Shown here piece after piece: positions 23,546 through 36,229 of a DNA stretch of 64,000 nucleotides. The DNA comes from Metopolophium dirhodum (taxonomy: Eukaryota; Arthropoda; Insecta; Hemiptera; Aphididae), in contig NC_083560.1 in the NCBI RefSeq assembly GCF_019925205.1, positions 53,428,270 through 53,492,269 of the forward strand. Direction: 5' to 3'. The notes beneath the pieces were generated by a model. That model did no database searches. It saw only the letters and a list, made by a program, of their open reading frames with translations, and was not told where the DNA came from. Position 1 is the stretch's first letter, and every line of letters starts with the position of its first letter. The translations under genes and the position numbers were made by a program.

Positions 23546-24285
23546 GTTAAAACTAAATTATTTTCAACTAATGGGAGGAGTTAAATTGTTGAAGTTCAGA
23601 GTTCCCAACCTTGACAATTACGAACTATTCATTTTTAACGATTTTAAAAATAACAATCATATTATGCCTATATAGTTATATAGTAACCTAATCTAAAAAA
23701 TAGTAATGTGTGAAAATGTAAAGTATCTACATTTCTTAGCATTAACTAATTTATATTGGTCTTGTTTAACTCATGTTTAATGTATATAATTTTTTTGTTT
23801 TTATAGTTTTAGAACAAAATATGCAGTTTAGTACCCAAGCGATTTTTGGGATTTTTTCGAAATGTATTTTGCATGTTTAATAAGATGGTACTCTAAAAAA
23901 TTACATATCGTACTTACTTTTTATGTTATTTTTACATAAAGTAATACCCCTCCCCTGATGGTACGATGAGTGGGAATACGCAAAATAGCAAACTTTAAAA
24001 GCTACAAATTCTGATTGTACCATTTTTGTTAACTCATTGAATCACATAGATTCAGAAAAAAAATCCACTAAAATCACTTGAGATCTTAACCGCAATTATG
24101 CCTAATATTTCTTAACACTTAACATGATTGTCACCATACCTACGTGAAAAATACGGTAGTTATAATTGCAGTTAAAATCTCAAACAAATTATCTATATCT
24201 ACCAATTTTTTTTATCAATTCATCACTGCAAATGTGATATACACACGAGTACAGGGATCAGGGGAACCTGTTAATAATATGTTCG
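23546..24285. other. AT-rich non-coding stretch
   Basis: No exon recognised. Confidence 0.45.
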
Positions 24286-24291
24286 TCTTAC

Positions 24292-24420
24292 CTTGACAAG
24301 CGATCCTTGGAGAACAGACGACGAGTTTCGCAGTTTCGTTGGCCCGGAACTCGTAAGTAGGAAGTGCCGATGACGATGAGAGAGACAACAATATATTATA
24401 ATAACCGTTTCGGCGGAATG
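24292..24420 (-). other. Candidate 5' non-coding exon with strong splice donor
   Basis: On the minus strand CTTGTCAAG|GTAAGACG is a near-perfect donor, with the exon ending at 24292. Upstream of it (24300-24420) base composition is raised, with CpG-containing sequence and a pyrimidine-rich TTGTCTCTCTCATCG run. No ATG frame runs into the donor, so a 5' untranslated exon is the simplest reading; its 5' limit is a guess. It could belong to the minus-strand gene whose coding exon is at 10209-10602, or to another gene. On the opposite strand CTC|GTAAGT at 24352/24353 is a weaker alternative. Confidence 0.35.
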
Positions 24421-25339
24421 TCCGTTACACACTTACACTGCACTGCAGCACTAACCTGCTGGACATGAGATCACAATAATAGATATTTTATACGCATGTT
24501 TAGACATACTTGAACGCGATGAAAATACAATATTATAAAATCAAAAATCGGATAGTGTGATCGGATGTGAAAAAAAAGTCTACCGTGATGATCAATTTCC
24601 TATAAAACTGATTTTGACGAAAAATATACCTAGTGGTTACCCGACAACTGGCACTAACCGTCATAATTTCCATCAGATGTGGTCCACATACCGACGCCTA
24701 CACATTGCTCCGTGAACTGTTGACCGAGATTTTGAAAAAAAAAAATTCATAGCTGCGATTGGCAGAATATTATAGCACACCATAGTGGTTAGTAAGCGCC
24801 AAACGGTATACTACAATAATGTTATCATAGTATATTTCATATTCCTACGATATACGATATATACTTACCAGGAAGTATAGAACCCAATCCTACTCATTTC
24901 ATATGGTAACCAGTTACCGCACTTACCATTTAATAAAATACATTAATATACATATTCTTTATCACATTAAAACTTACCATTTTAGGTAATCAAAATAGGT
25001 ATTATATTTTTTCCCGGTAATTATGGTTCACGTTATCACGATATTAACCATATTATACTGTTAACCAAGTGTAGAATATTAATATATTTATCATTTTATC
25101 ATTGCGATGTTGCAAATAGCTAAACCTTATCGCTGAATTCTGATAATTTATTTCTATAAACATTAATTCTTAAAAGTATCAGACGGGTTTCGCGACGACA
25201 ACACTCCACACTCACGCCATACATGAATCCAGTGAGGTTATAAACTCATGAAGATAATCATAATATCTAGGTAATAAATATCCGTAATTATTATTATTAT
25301 CATGATATATCTTCTCTACATCGTGATTCGTGGTAACAA
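24421..25339. other. Spacer between two opposed candidate exons
   Basis: About 0.9 kb of mostly AT-rich DNA lies between a minus-strand candidate exon and a plus-strand one. This arrangement fits a divergent promoter. No specific sites were assigned. Confidence 0.3.
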
Positions 25340-25634
25340 CAATGATATTTTCCGTTCGGTCACCGGTCGCGGCGCGTCCGTTTTCTCCGTATTTGTCGCG
25401 CCATCTGATACTCGTTCCAACCGTTTTAGTATCGCCGTTTGCGCTTGCGTGTGTGTATGCCGTGTAATGATTTCCGATTTCGATTATTTATATTCCATCG
25501 TCGGAGTGTCGTGTCTCGTGTATGAATTTAAACAATGTAAATGAAAAAGAAAATGTTCGAGTATGGTACGTTGCGTTTGATCCATCCATGTTCAAAAGGC
25601 CTTTACTATTTAGTAGTGTGCAGGCTGCAACCCG
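25340..25634 (+). promoter_or_regulatory. CpG-rich leader upstream of secreted-protein-like exon
   Basis: CpG density is high at 25350-25560 (for example CGGTCGCGGCGCGTCC), as for other insect 5' exons. Upstream ATGs at 25302, 25541 and 25553 open other frames. The one at 25541 has a good context and also stays open to the donor, so start choice is uncertain. Confidence 0.4.
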
Positions 25635-25755
25635 ATGTCAGTGAAACGGAGTTTGTTCATATTATTATGTATTTTCGCGAGTCTCATAAATTCCTGTATG
25701 ACGAAACCACCTCGATCGTTTTACGAGAGCAGCACATCAACCATCAAGGATCAAG
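25635..25755 (+). CDS. Candidate first coding exon with signal peptide
   Basis: ATG at 25635 opens 40 codons plus one base up to the donor CAAG|GTAAGA at 25755/25756 (phase 1). An in-frame TAG lies seven codons upstream, so this is the first ATG of its frame. The N-terminus has a basic start (MSVKR), a hydrophobic core (SLFILLCIFASLI, residues 6-18) and a small polar cleavage region (NSC, 19-21), the pattern of a secretory signal peptide. After it comes MTKPPRSFYESSTSTIKDQ. A secreted protein, peptide precursor or salivary protein would fit; no family is recognised. The alternative is the 25541 frame through the same exon (MKKKMFEYGTLRLIHP...). T-rich DNA can mimic hydrophobic cores, so certainty is moderate. 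Further exons must lie to the right and were not found. Confidence 0.42.
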
Positions 25756-25879
25756 GTAAGACTAAAAAGTCATTATATTAATCATAGGAAGATAGTTTCA
25801 CGTAACCCATTATACAACAGTTATTTAAAATGTATTTATGTCAGTGGCCAACCCAAGGGGGTAGATCCCTGGTCCGTAT

Positions 25880-25894
25880 CCCCCCCCCCCCCCC
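25880..25894. repeat. Poly(C) tract
   Basis: Fifteen consecutive C's. Upstream CAGTGGCCAACCCAAGGGGG resembles the end of some hAT elements, but no partner end was found. Confidence 0.8.
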
Positions 25895-26079
25895 TTAGCT
25901 TATGTCATAGTTTTATTTTTATTTTTAAAAGTTTCCCTGAAATGTTCATCGAAAACTTATTGATTAGATTGATTATTACTTATGAGAATAATATGGGACA
26001 ATATGACTATACCATAATTTAATTGGCATAATCATAATAATTAATTGACATACATTGTAAATATAAATTTAAAAAGATG
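25895..26079. other. AT-rich spacer after poly(C)
   Basis: No gene or bounded element recognised; possibly intronic to the plus-strand candidate gene. Confidence 0.35.
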
Positions 26080-26215
26080 AGCAAGTGAGTGTCGCTCTGC
26101 TGTACAGTAGGATAAATGTGGGTCTCTGTAATAGATAGTGTTAAATTTGAATTCAATGATATAATGTCATTATAAGAAAAACAATTCTGAGCGAAGACAG
26201 GTCAGTCAGTCTATG
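26080..26215 (-). repeat. Inverted tail fragment of the repeat family
   Basis: Reads, on the minus strand, TCTGAGCG-type junction first and then the tail: on the plus strand GTCGCTCTGCTGTACAGTAG, then AATTTGAATTCAATGATATA and AACAATTCTGAGCGAAGAC. Confidence 0.75.
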
Positions 26216-27479
26216 ATATTACTAAGTATATTTTATGATATTATTGTGAATAAAGTAATTTATACATAACCTATTTACGTGAAACCTTGTTTTAAATTTT
26301 GAATGCTTTTGAAAAAAGTTGAACATTTTATAAATTTAATATTATTAAAAACTACAATAAATTGTAAGAGTCTACCCTAATTTGTTCTGTATAAATATAC
26401 ATCAAATAATGTTTGTTTGTACTGTCAAATGTTTCATTATCATTAATTAACTTTTACGAATCTATAACCAATTATTTATGACATCAACTATAAATACGAA
26501 TTCAAAATTATAAAATATTTTATGTGTATTATAGATACCTAACATAATAAAAATTAAATTGTATGTAAGTAAATAAACTTAAATCTTTTACTTTCTAAGC
26601 AAAGTGAGTTTTATACTCTTATATATACAGGACATAAGTGTATATATTATATTGGTTTTACGACGATGTGCGTGTTTATTTTCTTTCGTAAAATTCTTTC
26701 GGGACAGTAAAAAAAGACACTTGTTTTAGTGGACTGCAGAGTGCAGGTGCACATAGAAAACGAATAGTGTGTGGTTTATCATGCAGTAGACCACATAAAT
26801 AAAAATTTCGACATACAATCAATGTTAATTTTAAGGTGTTCAATAGATGTATTATTAATAATTATCTACATGAAAATATTTAGTTATTGTCTTAGCTGTA
26901 CCACATGAGTATTGATGAGTATAATAATTACTATACCTATATACCTATATACGTGGGTTTTGTGGGACGATCTCATTACTTCACGTTATATATCCCTCCT
27001 ATTAATGCGACGGATTTTATCTGCAAAGGGTTATAATATGAAAATAATGTTGTTTAAAGGTTTTAAGCATATCTGTACAATATAATAGTAATTATCTAGT
27101 AAATGGTAAGTGCATATCCAGATATGCGCTTGATATAGTAAAGGTATACATAATACATACAATGTATGTATATCATGCGCACGCACACACATAAACACTA
27201 AATACACACACCTATTTAATATATATATATATATATATATGTATACAATCATGAAAATGATGTCGATTCCCGGGTTCGTGACGGACTTATCCGAATAAAC
27301 ACACACCCGCGTAGGGGTCATCAAAATATCGGACATTTACACACACAAGCACTGCGTAATCACGATATTATAATACGTTGCAATATATATATATACACGT
27401 GCGTGTGTGTGCGGGCTCGCGTAATATTACAGTACAGTTATGCTTAATTATTCATTACGGCTGCGGTTTTATACCTATA
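26216..27479. other. AT-rich stretch with repeat-head fragment and (AT)n
   Basis: A small repeat-family head remnant is at about 26650-26730 (GGTTTTACGACGATGTGCGT ... GGGACAGTAAAA). (AT)n lies at about 27217-27240 and CA-rich short runs at 27180-27420. No gene is called. Confidence 0.5.
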
Positions 27480-27850
27480 TACATATGAGATATACCACCA
27501 CCACGTGCTTGGTTGACGCCAGTGCTTTGGGATTTGCGTGACTGTGCACAATGAACAGCGACGAGGCCGCCGTCTAAGTCGAGAGAAAGACAGACGATAC
27601 GTGGATGACGGCCGATGGGGCGAAAGAGAGAGAGATATAGAGAGAGCAAATTATTTCCTCGTCATCACGAAGCTTGGCGTAGTGCGCGGCGAATGGACTG
27701 CAGGCCACTAGCTGACGACGAAAACGCGAACTCCCGTGCCCGCGCGCGTGTGTAAACACCGGTGGCAGTGGCGGCAAGAGACGCCGGTCATCGCGTATCG
27801 CCACTTTGAATTATTTCACCTCGGGGACCCGATAACGTCTATATAACATA
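27480..27850. promoter_or_regulatory. CpG-rich island, possible promoter
   Basis: CpG-rich sequence (GTGCCCGCGCGCGTGTG and neighbours) with a GAGAGAGAGATATAGAGAGAG purine repeat inside at about 27625-27647. GAGA repeats are bound by GAGA-type factors in insect promoters. A tiny plus-strand frame MNSDEAAV starts at 27551 and stops at once. Minus-strand frames of 64-76 codons lack support. Strand and product are unknown. Confidence 0.4.
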
Positions 27851-27899
27851 TATAATGGCTTTTATACGGCCACGTCATTATGTTGATTTCGCCGCCGTT

Positions 27900-27950
27900 A
27901 TTCTCTCTATTTCTCTCTCTCTCACACACACACACGCACGCACGCACGAG
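27900..27950. repeat. (CT)n(CA)n(CACG)n compound microsatellite
   Basis: TCTCTCTCTCTC, then CACACACACACA, then repeated CGCA units up to GCACGAG. Confidence 0.9.
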
Positions 27951-28394
27951 TGCTCGCTTACAATAGTTTTATTTTAATCACACTCGTATATCATAATAAT
28001 GATAATAATAATAATATACGGTCCGATTCGGTCACGTTTTGGTTTTATACAATTTTAGGTGACATATATCAACATATATATACATGACAATAGTATGTTT
28101 GTATATGCCAGCACACCGCGTGATGTATACACACTGCACAGGTATATGAAAAGGTATCGTAAACACACGCTCGTTATAGTCGTTATAAATTGGAAACAAT
28201 CCTCCATTATATTGGGTTATATTGAATTCGTTTGAAATATCACTGCAGTAGATATTGATATTGTAAAGAATTTAAGAATTTATTTTCTTATATTGCACTA
28301 TTATTATAGCCTATACCTAGGTACATTATTCTTATTATTTAAAAAAAGTGTAGTAGCATGATACAGACTATCGATCGTACAGATCGATATTGTA
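27951..28394. other. AT-rich non-coding stretch
   Basis: An imperfect 25-bp repeat, GATATTGTAAAGAATTTAAG, occurs at about 28257 and 28385. No gene seen. Confidence 0.45.
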
Positions 28395-29580
28395 AAGAAT
28401 TTAAGGTGTTTTTGGTGTAACTCTACAAAAAATGAACATACATGACATTTTGACTGGTTGTTTGTATTCACATTTTATGGTTATATTAACATTTTCCATA
28501 CACCATAACATTTTCCAAATATTTTGACTTATTCGGACGGACGGATATTTTCAGTTTCCATTTTTTTTAGTTTTTTTTTCTATAAATATCAATACAATTT
28601 TATTTGTTGGTTAAAATAGCTTAAAAATTTAATAGAAGGCTTCTAGTATAATATTTCAAAAGCAGATGAAAACAATTCAAATTCATAGTTACAATTTTTT
28701 TTATAAGCATCTTAAGTTCAAATATTGACAAAATACGTAAAAATGACGAAAATATTCAAACTATTTTAAGTCAGAAATTCACGAAAAATGTTCTTTTTAA
28801 ATCTAAAATTTAATACAAGACTGTCCATAAGTTTGTCTATTTTTATCCAAAAAAAAAATGTCTACAAGAAAGACAAATTAAATTTTTATGAGCGTTTGAA
28901 ATTCATATTTTTACAACATTTGATATTCACTCGATTTCTCATGTAAAGATTTTCTTATTTTGTTGTAATTAAAAAAGGTATCACTGTAGATACTTAAAAA
29001 TTTCACTGAATGTTTATATTAGCATTTTCTATACACGATAACATTTTGAAAATAATTTGACTCTTTTTGAGCTGTTTACCGACATTGTCAGTTTTCAATT
29101 TTTTTAGTTTTTTTTTTATAAATATCAATAAAATTATATTTGTTGGGTAAAAAAGCGTGAACATTTATTGCAAGGCTCCTGATATATTGTTACAATAGTA
29201 GTTGAAAAATATTAAAAATACATATGCACAATTTTTTTATAAGCATTTAATATTCAAATTTTGACAAAATTTATCAAATTTAAAATGTAATAATTATTTT
29301 GTAGTTAAAAATTTATAAAATGTTACATTTTTGTAGCTAAGGATTGAACATTGAAAGCAAGGCTCCACGTAATTAGGTTATTTATAAATTACTTTATTCA
29401 CAATAATATCATCAAATATACTTGGTAATATCATAGGCTGTCTGACTGTTTTCGCTCAGAATCGTTTTTCTTATACAATGATATTATATCATTGAATTCA
29501 AATTTAAGACCATCCACTACAGTGACTCACTTGTAACCTACTGTACAGCAGAGCGACATCCACTTACCCACCTTTTTTTT
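28395..29580 (+). repeat. Nearly full middle and tail of the repeat family
   Basis: Contains GGTGTAACTCTACAAAAAAT, both internal half-units (AATATCAATACAATTTTATT at about 28586 and AATATCAATAAAATTATATT at about 29120), CGCTCAGAATCG at about 29454, the CAATGATATTATATCATTG palindrome at about 29478 and the terminal CTACTGTACAGCAGAGCGAC. The head is missing. Confidence 0.8.
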
Positions 29581-29639
29581 TTTTAATTGAAAATTAAATT
29601 ATAAAAGTATTTTAAAAAGCAGAGCAACTTCCTCGTTTT

Positions 29640-29790
29640 TTTAACATTTATTTCCCAACTAGATACAAATTTCCAAACTACTTTCATTGTTGAAAATCGA
29701 AGTATTTTTCCTGTTTCAAAAGATGACGACAGATCCAAAAAGAAAAAAACACTATACTCAATGTAAAATCAATACATTCATTTATATCCT
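29640..29790 (-). repeat. Inverted head fragment of the repeat family
   Basis: AATGTAAAATCAATACATTC followed by a TTAGAACCTAAA remnant is the inverse complement of the family's head. Confidence 0.55.
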
Positions 29791-30189
29791 CTTAGAACCT
29801 AAATGAACTATTTTGTCTGTAAGAAATGTAATAATTATTATTTGAGCCAAATAATTCCGTGCACACATATAATGACTGAGGGACTACGATATGATGTTAA
29901 TAAAAAAAAAATCTATTTTTTTATGATAACAATAGGAACTATTATCGATGCAATAATTACATTTTGGTGCAAATGTAATTCAAGTAATATGAACAACACT
30001 TAATAAATAGTGTCCGTGATTCATTGATTGGGTCTCAAAATTAAAACAACGAAAATGAACCATAATATTCGACTCGTATTTCTGAGACATTAGTAGTTGC
30101 ATGGTACCTACCATCTATTTTCAAACTATGCGAACACCATGCGTATATATATACAGTTTACACAGTATTACTTACATAATATAATCGTA
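29791..30189. other. AT-rich non-coding stretch
   Basis: A 66-codon frame at 29803-30003 begins MNYFVCKKCNNYYLSQ, with one CxxC pair. Its composition is AT-driven and no second metal-binding pair follows, so it is not called. Confidence 0.4.
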
Positions 30190-30600
30190 TTATTCACCTA
30201 CGTCGTCCAACGGATTGTTTCGAATAATTTATTATAGCACTGCGCCACTGCCGCCATCGCGACCGCACTGCAGTCGTGTATATTATGTGATAGATTATAT
30301 GTTGTCCGCGAGTCACTAACGACCGCAGAGTTTTGACGACGGACAGCGATGGGGTTACAACTCCGATATTATATACACACAACACACACGTATTATATAT
30401 ATTACACACACAAGTAATACAATAATATATCGTATACACTGTACGCGTAATAATACGAAAACGCTGCGCTGCAGAGCCCCGAAAACTCATTATGCACTTG
30501 TCGGCGCATGCATTGCCGTTTTGTCCGCGTCCGACCGTAAAGTACAACACACACACACACTAATACGGGACGCGTGGCGTTAATCACGACCAGATTAGTC
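30190..30600. promoter_or_regulatory. CpG-containing island, possible 5' exon or promoter
   Basis: Raised GC with GCCACTGCCGCCATCGCGACC and GTTGTCCGCGAGTCACTAACGA-like sequence, broken by (CA)n runs at about 30375-30410 and 30545-30560. A 120-codon minus-strand frame lacks recognisable features. Not resolved. Confidence 0.3.
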
Positions 30601-31419
30601 AAACCAACTTCCTAGTACACGTGTATATATTATATATGTGTGTGTATGTGTACGTTATACCTATATAACTATAACACAGCTTGAATTAAACAATAATTTA
30701 TATTATTTTGTAAAGTACATGGTTTCCCGGCCCGTTCCGCAACAATAACTGCACCGGTAGTTTATGTTAAGTATATTATGACGTATTGCAGTATACATCT
30801 ATATTACTATATCGCAGACTTCTACTTGAAGATAAATCGGCTCTACCATTTATTGCGCGGTTGATAGTAGTGTATACAACGATTTCCACCGACCATTTCA
30901 GTCGATATTAATAATATTATGTACCTGCCTACTACATAGTTATTTCGCCACTCCAATTTGTATAATATATAGAAAATAAATAACAAAATATTGAAGCGGG
31001 TTCGTGATGACGTAATATACCTATTGCATTAAAATTATTCTCTAAGAAATAATATGCGTATTATGATTTATATAGTAAGATGACACTACACCCGCATGTG
31101 TTGTCTCCGTCTTACAAATGCACAACATAGCAAAAACTGTTTTGCGCGGGAAAGAACCGAGAAGGCTACAATCATAACTAAGAAACGAGATTTTCACCAC
31201 ATAAAAAGGAGAACTTTGGCTGTGCAACGTTGTTTTTATTTTTTTGATATAATTTATATAAAAAAAGTTTTTCAAGTTTGAAAAACACACACAATAATGG
31301 TTACTATTTTTAATTTATTCTATTTATAAACAACAGATTTGCATACAGATATAGATGTTATTGCTGTACAAACCGCCGAATCATATTAAACATAATTTTA
31401 TTATATTAAAATTTATAAA
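30601..31419. other. AT-rich non-coding stretch
   Basis: No exon recognised. A patch at about 31085-31230 is open on both strands without support. Confidence 0.4.
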
Positions 31420-31910
31420 AATGTATAAAGGTAGACAAACTTATGGACAGTCTTGTATTACATTTTCAAATCTTAGATTTAAAAAGAATAACTTTTATAA
31501 ATTCTCAACTCAAAGTAATTTGCTAATTTTCGTGAATTTTCCGTATTTTGTCAAGATTTGAAGTTTAAATGCTTATAAATAAAAACTGTGACTAAGGATT
31601 TTTAATTTTTTTCATCTGCCATTGAAACAATAACCTAGATTCTAGGTCCTAGAAGCCTTCTATTAATTTTTCAAGCTTTTGTAACCAACAAATAAAATTT
31701 TATTGATATTTATAGAAGAAAAAAAACTAAAAAAAACGGAAACTGAAAATGTATAGAAAATGCTTATATAAACATCCAGTCAAAATGTCATGTACCTATA
31801 CGATCATTTGTTTTAGAGTTGCACCAAAAACCAAAATCGATTTTCTCGAAAACAGATTTTGTTTAAAAATTCCCGTTTTTCCTTAATTTGTCTAATTCTC
31901 TGATGCATCT
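31420..31910 (-). repeat. Inverted fragment of the repeat family (first half-unit)
   Basis: TCTTGTATTACATTTTCAAA ... TATTTTGTCAAGATTTGAAG ... GAAGCCTTCTATTAATTTTT ... ACCAAAATCGATTTTCTCG ... TTCCCGTTTTTCCTTAATTT reads as the inverse complement of about 45350-45840. Confidence 0.8.
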
Positions 31911-34204
31911 TATTGTAAAATGGGCCAATATAATATACAATGTTGATTTATTTATGTGTGAGTTACTTAAGTGAGTTTAAGAGAAATATCAATTTAGTCA
32001 TTTGATGATATGTTATTGTATATAATTATATATTTATATTGTTGATAGACTTTAAGAATGAATCAAATTAAAAAAACCTACTAAACTATAATATGTTAAT
32101 TGATAATTACAAACCTACTTTAAAAACCAAAAGTATTGTAAAGTAGAGGTTTAGATCAAGTAAAAATACTTGAAAAAAAATATATAATTGAGTATTTATT
32201 CAAATACAATAATAATTACCATCATATTTTGTTGTTTTGCTTTTAACAAATCCATATCCTAGTATATTAATTTGTTTAAAAAAGAGCTCAAAATGTTGTG
32301 TCTCTCCAATTGTTTTTGCATTGCAGATCTCTGCATTAATTAATGTTGGTTTTAAATTATTAAAAAAGTCACTGTCACCCATGATGAATATGAATTGAAG
32401 AAAAATTTTTTCCAAAAACCAGTCTTTCAATAATTCTTTATTTATATTTTTGTATTCGGATATTTTTCATATTCCTATAGAAGTAGTACAGTACTATACT
32501 GTAATAAAGTACCTAATATATTTAACAGTTTTATATATTATGTCATGTCATAAATTCTGTGGTCTTATCTTAATAGCATTAATGACATTGTGAACCACAA
32601 TAGATCTAATTGCACCTACGACCTACATTGTATAAAGTTAAATATCCAGTTAATTGGGTTTCTGTCTTCAAAAATCAAAATACGAATTGCCACGCATATT
32701 TTAGATAACAGATTTTTGCTTGATAACAACAAAATGATAAGGACTGCATAATTATAACAATATTATGGTGCCGTAATAGGTAGCATTTATAACGACCCCC
32801 CCTCTCTCTGCCTAAATTTAATCCAGGATACGCACTAGGCCAATTTTTCATGAATATGATTTAAGGGGATTCCTCCCGGTGATTTTCTGTCTTTGTCTAA
32901 CACACGCGGAATATGGTATTTTAGATGTGTTTTTTGCCAAACATATCTAAATAAAATGTATAAAAATATAATATATTATATATTATAATTATATATATTT
33001 GGCCATTTGGGTAATAAATTCGAATTTAATTTGAAAGGTTAAGTGAATAGCGGAAACCGATGGGTAGGGAGTGGTGGACACAGTGTTGTAAAAACACATT
33101 TTATTTTGTTGGGACCATTTAACACGATGACTGCATGTCGTATAAGAGGACACTGAGCAGAGTTAGTAGAAGCATATCGGTCGTTGAACACATATTGTAT
33201 ATATGTATACATGTGTATATTGTGCGTTTAATTCATTAGCTCACGTTACTATTATTATTAAACGGACGCATACACACACACACATATATAAATTTGTATG
33301 TATTATGTGCATTCGTATGCTTGTGTGTGTTTGTAAAAGTGGAAGAGAAAAATTCATTCATTGCATGTTGCTCTTAATATATATATATATAAGTGTGTAC
33401 GCATGGTGCAACCGTTTTAATCATGCGGTCCAGTGGTCAGTTGTTGTATCTGCCGTTGCCCGTTTTCCATTGAAAGTAGGCATTGGATTTCCCTGGAAAC
33501 AATTTTCCATACGAAAGCTGAATGATTTCCTCCGTGGTCTAATGTTGTCGGCGTTTTCAATCTCGAAAAATACACGACACAGTGTATTATTATTATTATT
33601 ATTATTTTTTTCATAATTTATCACATGCGTGATATTGATATATTAATTGTGTGTAAACATTGGTGTATATACAGTAACTATATATTATATTATTTACTAT
33701 ATAGTTAATTTCTTACGTTTATACTAATATTAGATTTTTACAGGTTAGGTTGATACAGTGCATTACATCTACTTTGTAATACATTTTTATTATATTATGT
33801 TATTATACAATATACATATAATTTAGGATGTTATGTAGGATTTTAACAATATGACACCTATTTAATTAATACTCATTAAACTATGAATTACTTTCATTTA
33901 TGTATTACATTTTAAATAACTTATTTTTAATACCTAAGCATACGTTCTAATAAGGTACAAAACGAGGTATTAAAATAAAATGTGATAGGTAGTAATTAAT
34001 ATCATTATAATAGTATATAGACACCCAACGATTATTATAATTAATAATACCTATAATAATTTCTTTTCATCTCTGAGGATTGTTTCTAGTGGCAAATTGG
34101 ATTTAGTTGGTTTTCGGATGTCAAAGATAAAACGATTCCCAGTATAAGTTCTTTTCAAAAAATCTTTAAAAGCAAAAATAGAAACGGGGAATTTAATTAG
34201 CTGT
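31911..34204. other. AT-rich non-coding stretch with one moderate-GC patch
   Basis: A patch at about 33420-33580 is less AT-rich and open in several frames on both strands, ending in a (TTA)n microsatellite at about 33584-33606. It could be an exon, but no donor/acceptor pair or protein pattern decides strand or frame. A CA run at 33274-33284 and a TG run at about 33320 are present. Confidence 0.4.
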
Positions 34205-35520
34205 ATAGAATATAGACGCTCTTCACTAGGTCACTGTAATGGATAAGTTAAATTTTAATTAAATAATTCCGAAAAAACGATTCTGAGCGGAAATGTGCAG
34301 TCTATTAGAATATACTTTTAAGAATATTTTATAAAAAGTGTATATACATATCTATATTCTATATACCTAATTATAAAAGTAATTTATTTTTCTATTGGTA
34401 AAAAATATTTTAGTAGGTACCATGGTATCTGGTTACACTAATTGTTGTTAAAAGTAAATCAAATATATTATCTTAATATATACAATATTATTATAAAAAT
34501 AATTTCAAAAAATATTTTTTTAGTTACCAAAGTATACAATAAAATAACGAAATTCCGACAAAAATCGTTTAAGGAGAAATTATTATTTTACGTCTGAATA
34601 CCTTATGTTGCCAAAACTTGAAATTTAAACACTCATAAACAATATATATGGCATTGTGGCCTTACGCTGAACAATTTTTTCAAACATCAGTGTAAATGTG
34701 ATTTTGCTGATGCTGATACGGAAATGTGTGATCAAATCTTAACAACCAGTAAAATAACTTATAAGTAACATTGTATTACGTTTTCAAGCTTTTTGACCAA
34801 GCATACATCATTTAATCAACATTTATAGTAAAAAAATGAAATTCGAGATCTCTATAAATAGGTATAGTAGATACTTATAACTATCACGAAATATTCATAT
34901 TAGTATTTAGGTACTAAATAGGATTTAACTTTCAGAACTTTTAACCTAATTTTGAGCTAATAAATGTTTGTAATAATTTTTATTTTTCTGTAAAAAATTT
35001 TGAATATTATGTGTAAGGTTCCTCATTTGTTCATAATCCGATTAAATAACATCAAAAATACTTAACCACAATTTATTTTTATAAACATTTTAAGTTTTTT
35101 TACAAAATTCGTCCATATTATGAAAATTTGCAAATTATTTTGTATATTATTAAGACCTTATGTTTTAAAATGTAATAAAAGATTCCTAGTAATTTTTTTG
35201 TTAGAAATTAGAATTAATCTTTTGCCTGAAGCAACATACATTTTATATGAGTGATTGAAAGTCATATATTGACGATATTTTATATTATTAAAATGTTTAT
35301 TAAAGATTTATACTCAACGATTTTTGTTATTATTCAAACATAATATACAATGGCATTTTAAAAATTCTTAGACTAATTTCATGCTATTAAAATAATATTT
35401 TGATTCTTTATGTAAGTACCTATGAATTTTAAATTTTTAAATATAGAGGTTTAATATGTTAAATTATGCGGATAATAAATTCTAATGTCTGTATGCAAAA
35501 AATAAATATTTCTACGAAAC
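34205..35520 (-). repeat. Diverged inverted copy of the repeat family
   Basis: Begins with GGTCACTGTAATGGATAAG and AAACGATTCTGAGCGGAAA (inverse of the family's tail) and continues with recognisable but heavily mutated inner segments (for example GACCTTATG/TTTTAAAATGTAATAAAAGA). Right limit uncertain. Confidence 0.6.
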
Positions 35521-35557
35521 CAATTTAACTGTTAAATAAATGGATTTTAAATTATTT

Positions 35558-35680
35558 CGTTTTACGTTATTTTTCGTTCAATGAAATTCTATAAATTACG
35601 TTTTGCGATATTTTTCGTTTAATGACATTCTATAAATTACGTTTTGTGTTATGTTTAATTATATAATATATTTTATTAAT
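35558..35680. repeat. 41-bp tandem repeat
   Basis: Two copies (35558-35598 and 35599-35639) start CGTTTT and end ATTCTATAAATTA, differing at a handful of positions. A third, decayed unit follows. Both contain TTTTTCGTT. Confidence 0.8.
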
Positions 35681-36229
35681 CGTTATGTTTTGTTTTGCGT
35701 TATTTAATTATTTTTGATTTTTGTTTTCCGTCATAATTACACTTACAAATTTCAATTGTTTTTTTTTCAAATAAAACGTTATTATAACGTTTGCAAGCCC
35801 TATTTTCAAGCCTTTGAAGTTAGAACAATTTTTTCACAAATATTATGTTTTGACAAATAAAAATCAATGAGTTCCGTTAAGGCATTGAAAAATGTATTAA
35901 ATTACTATTTACTATCAATGAGATATATAATATATATTAATATAATATTGTATCCTCGTTTATATTGTATATACCTACTAATATTGTAGGTTATAAATAC
36001 AAATATTAGATTAATCTTGCCAGGCGTTCTTCGATTCGCGCACGTTTAGTTATAACTCAAAACATAGTATAGTATCAACTCGGCACACCTGCAGTATAGT
36101 AATAATATTATTATATTATATATTATATATTTTGTATACTTCCACTTACATGTAATTACTATAGGTACCTATATTATAAAGTAGCCTATAACGTGAATAT
36201 TTGTAAGTGTGTAAATTTGAAGAATATGA
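35681..36229. other. AT-rich non-coding stretch
   Basis: No gene; T-rich then TA-rich DNA. Confidence 0.45.
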
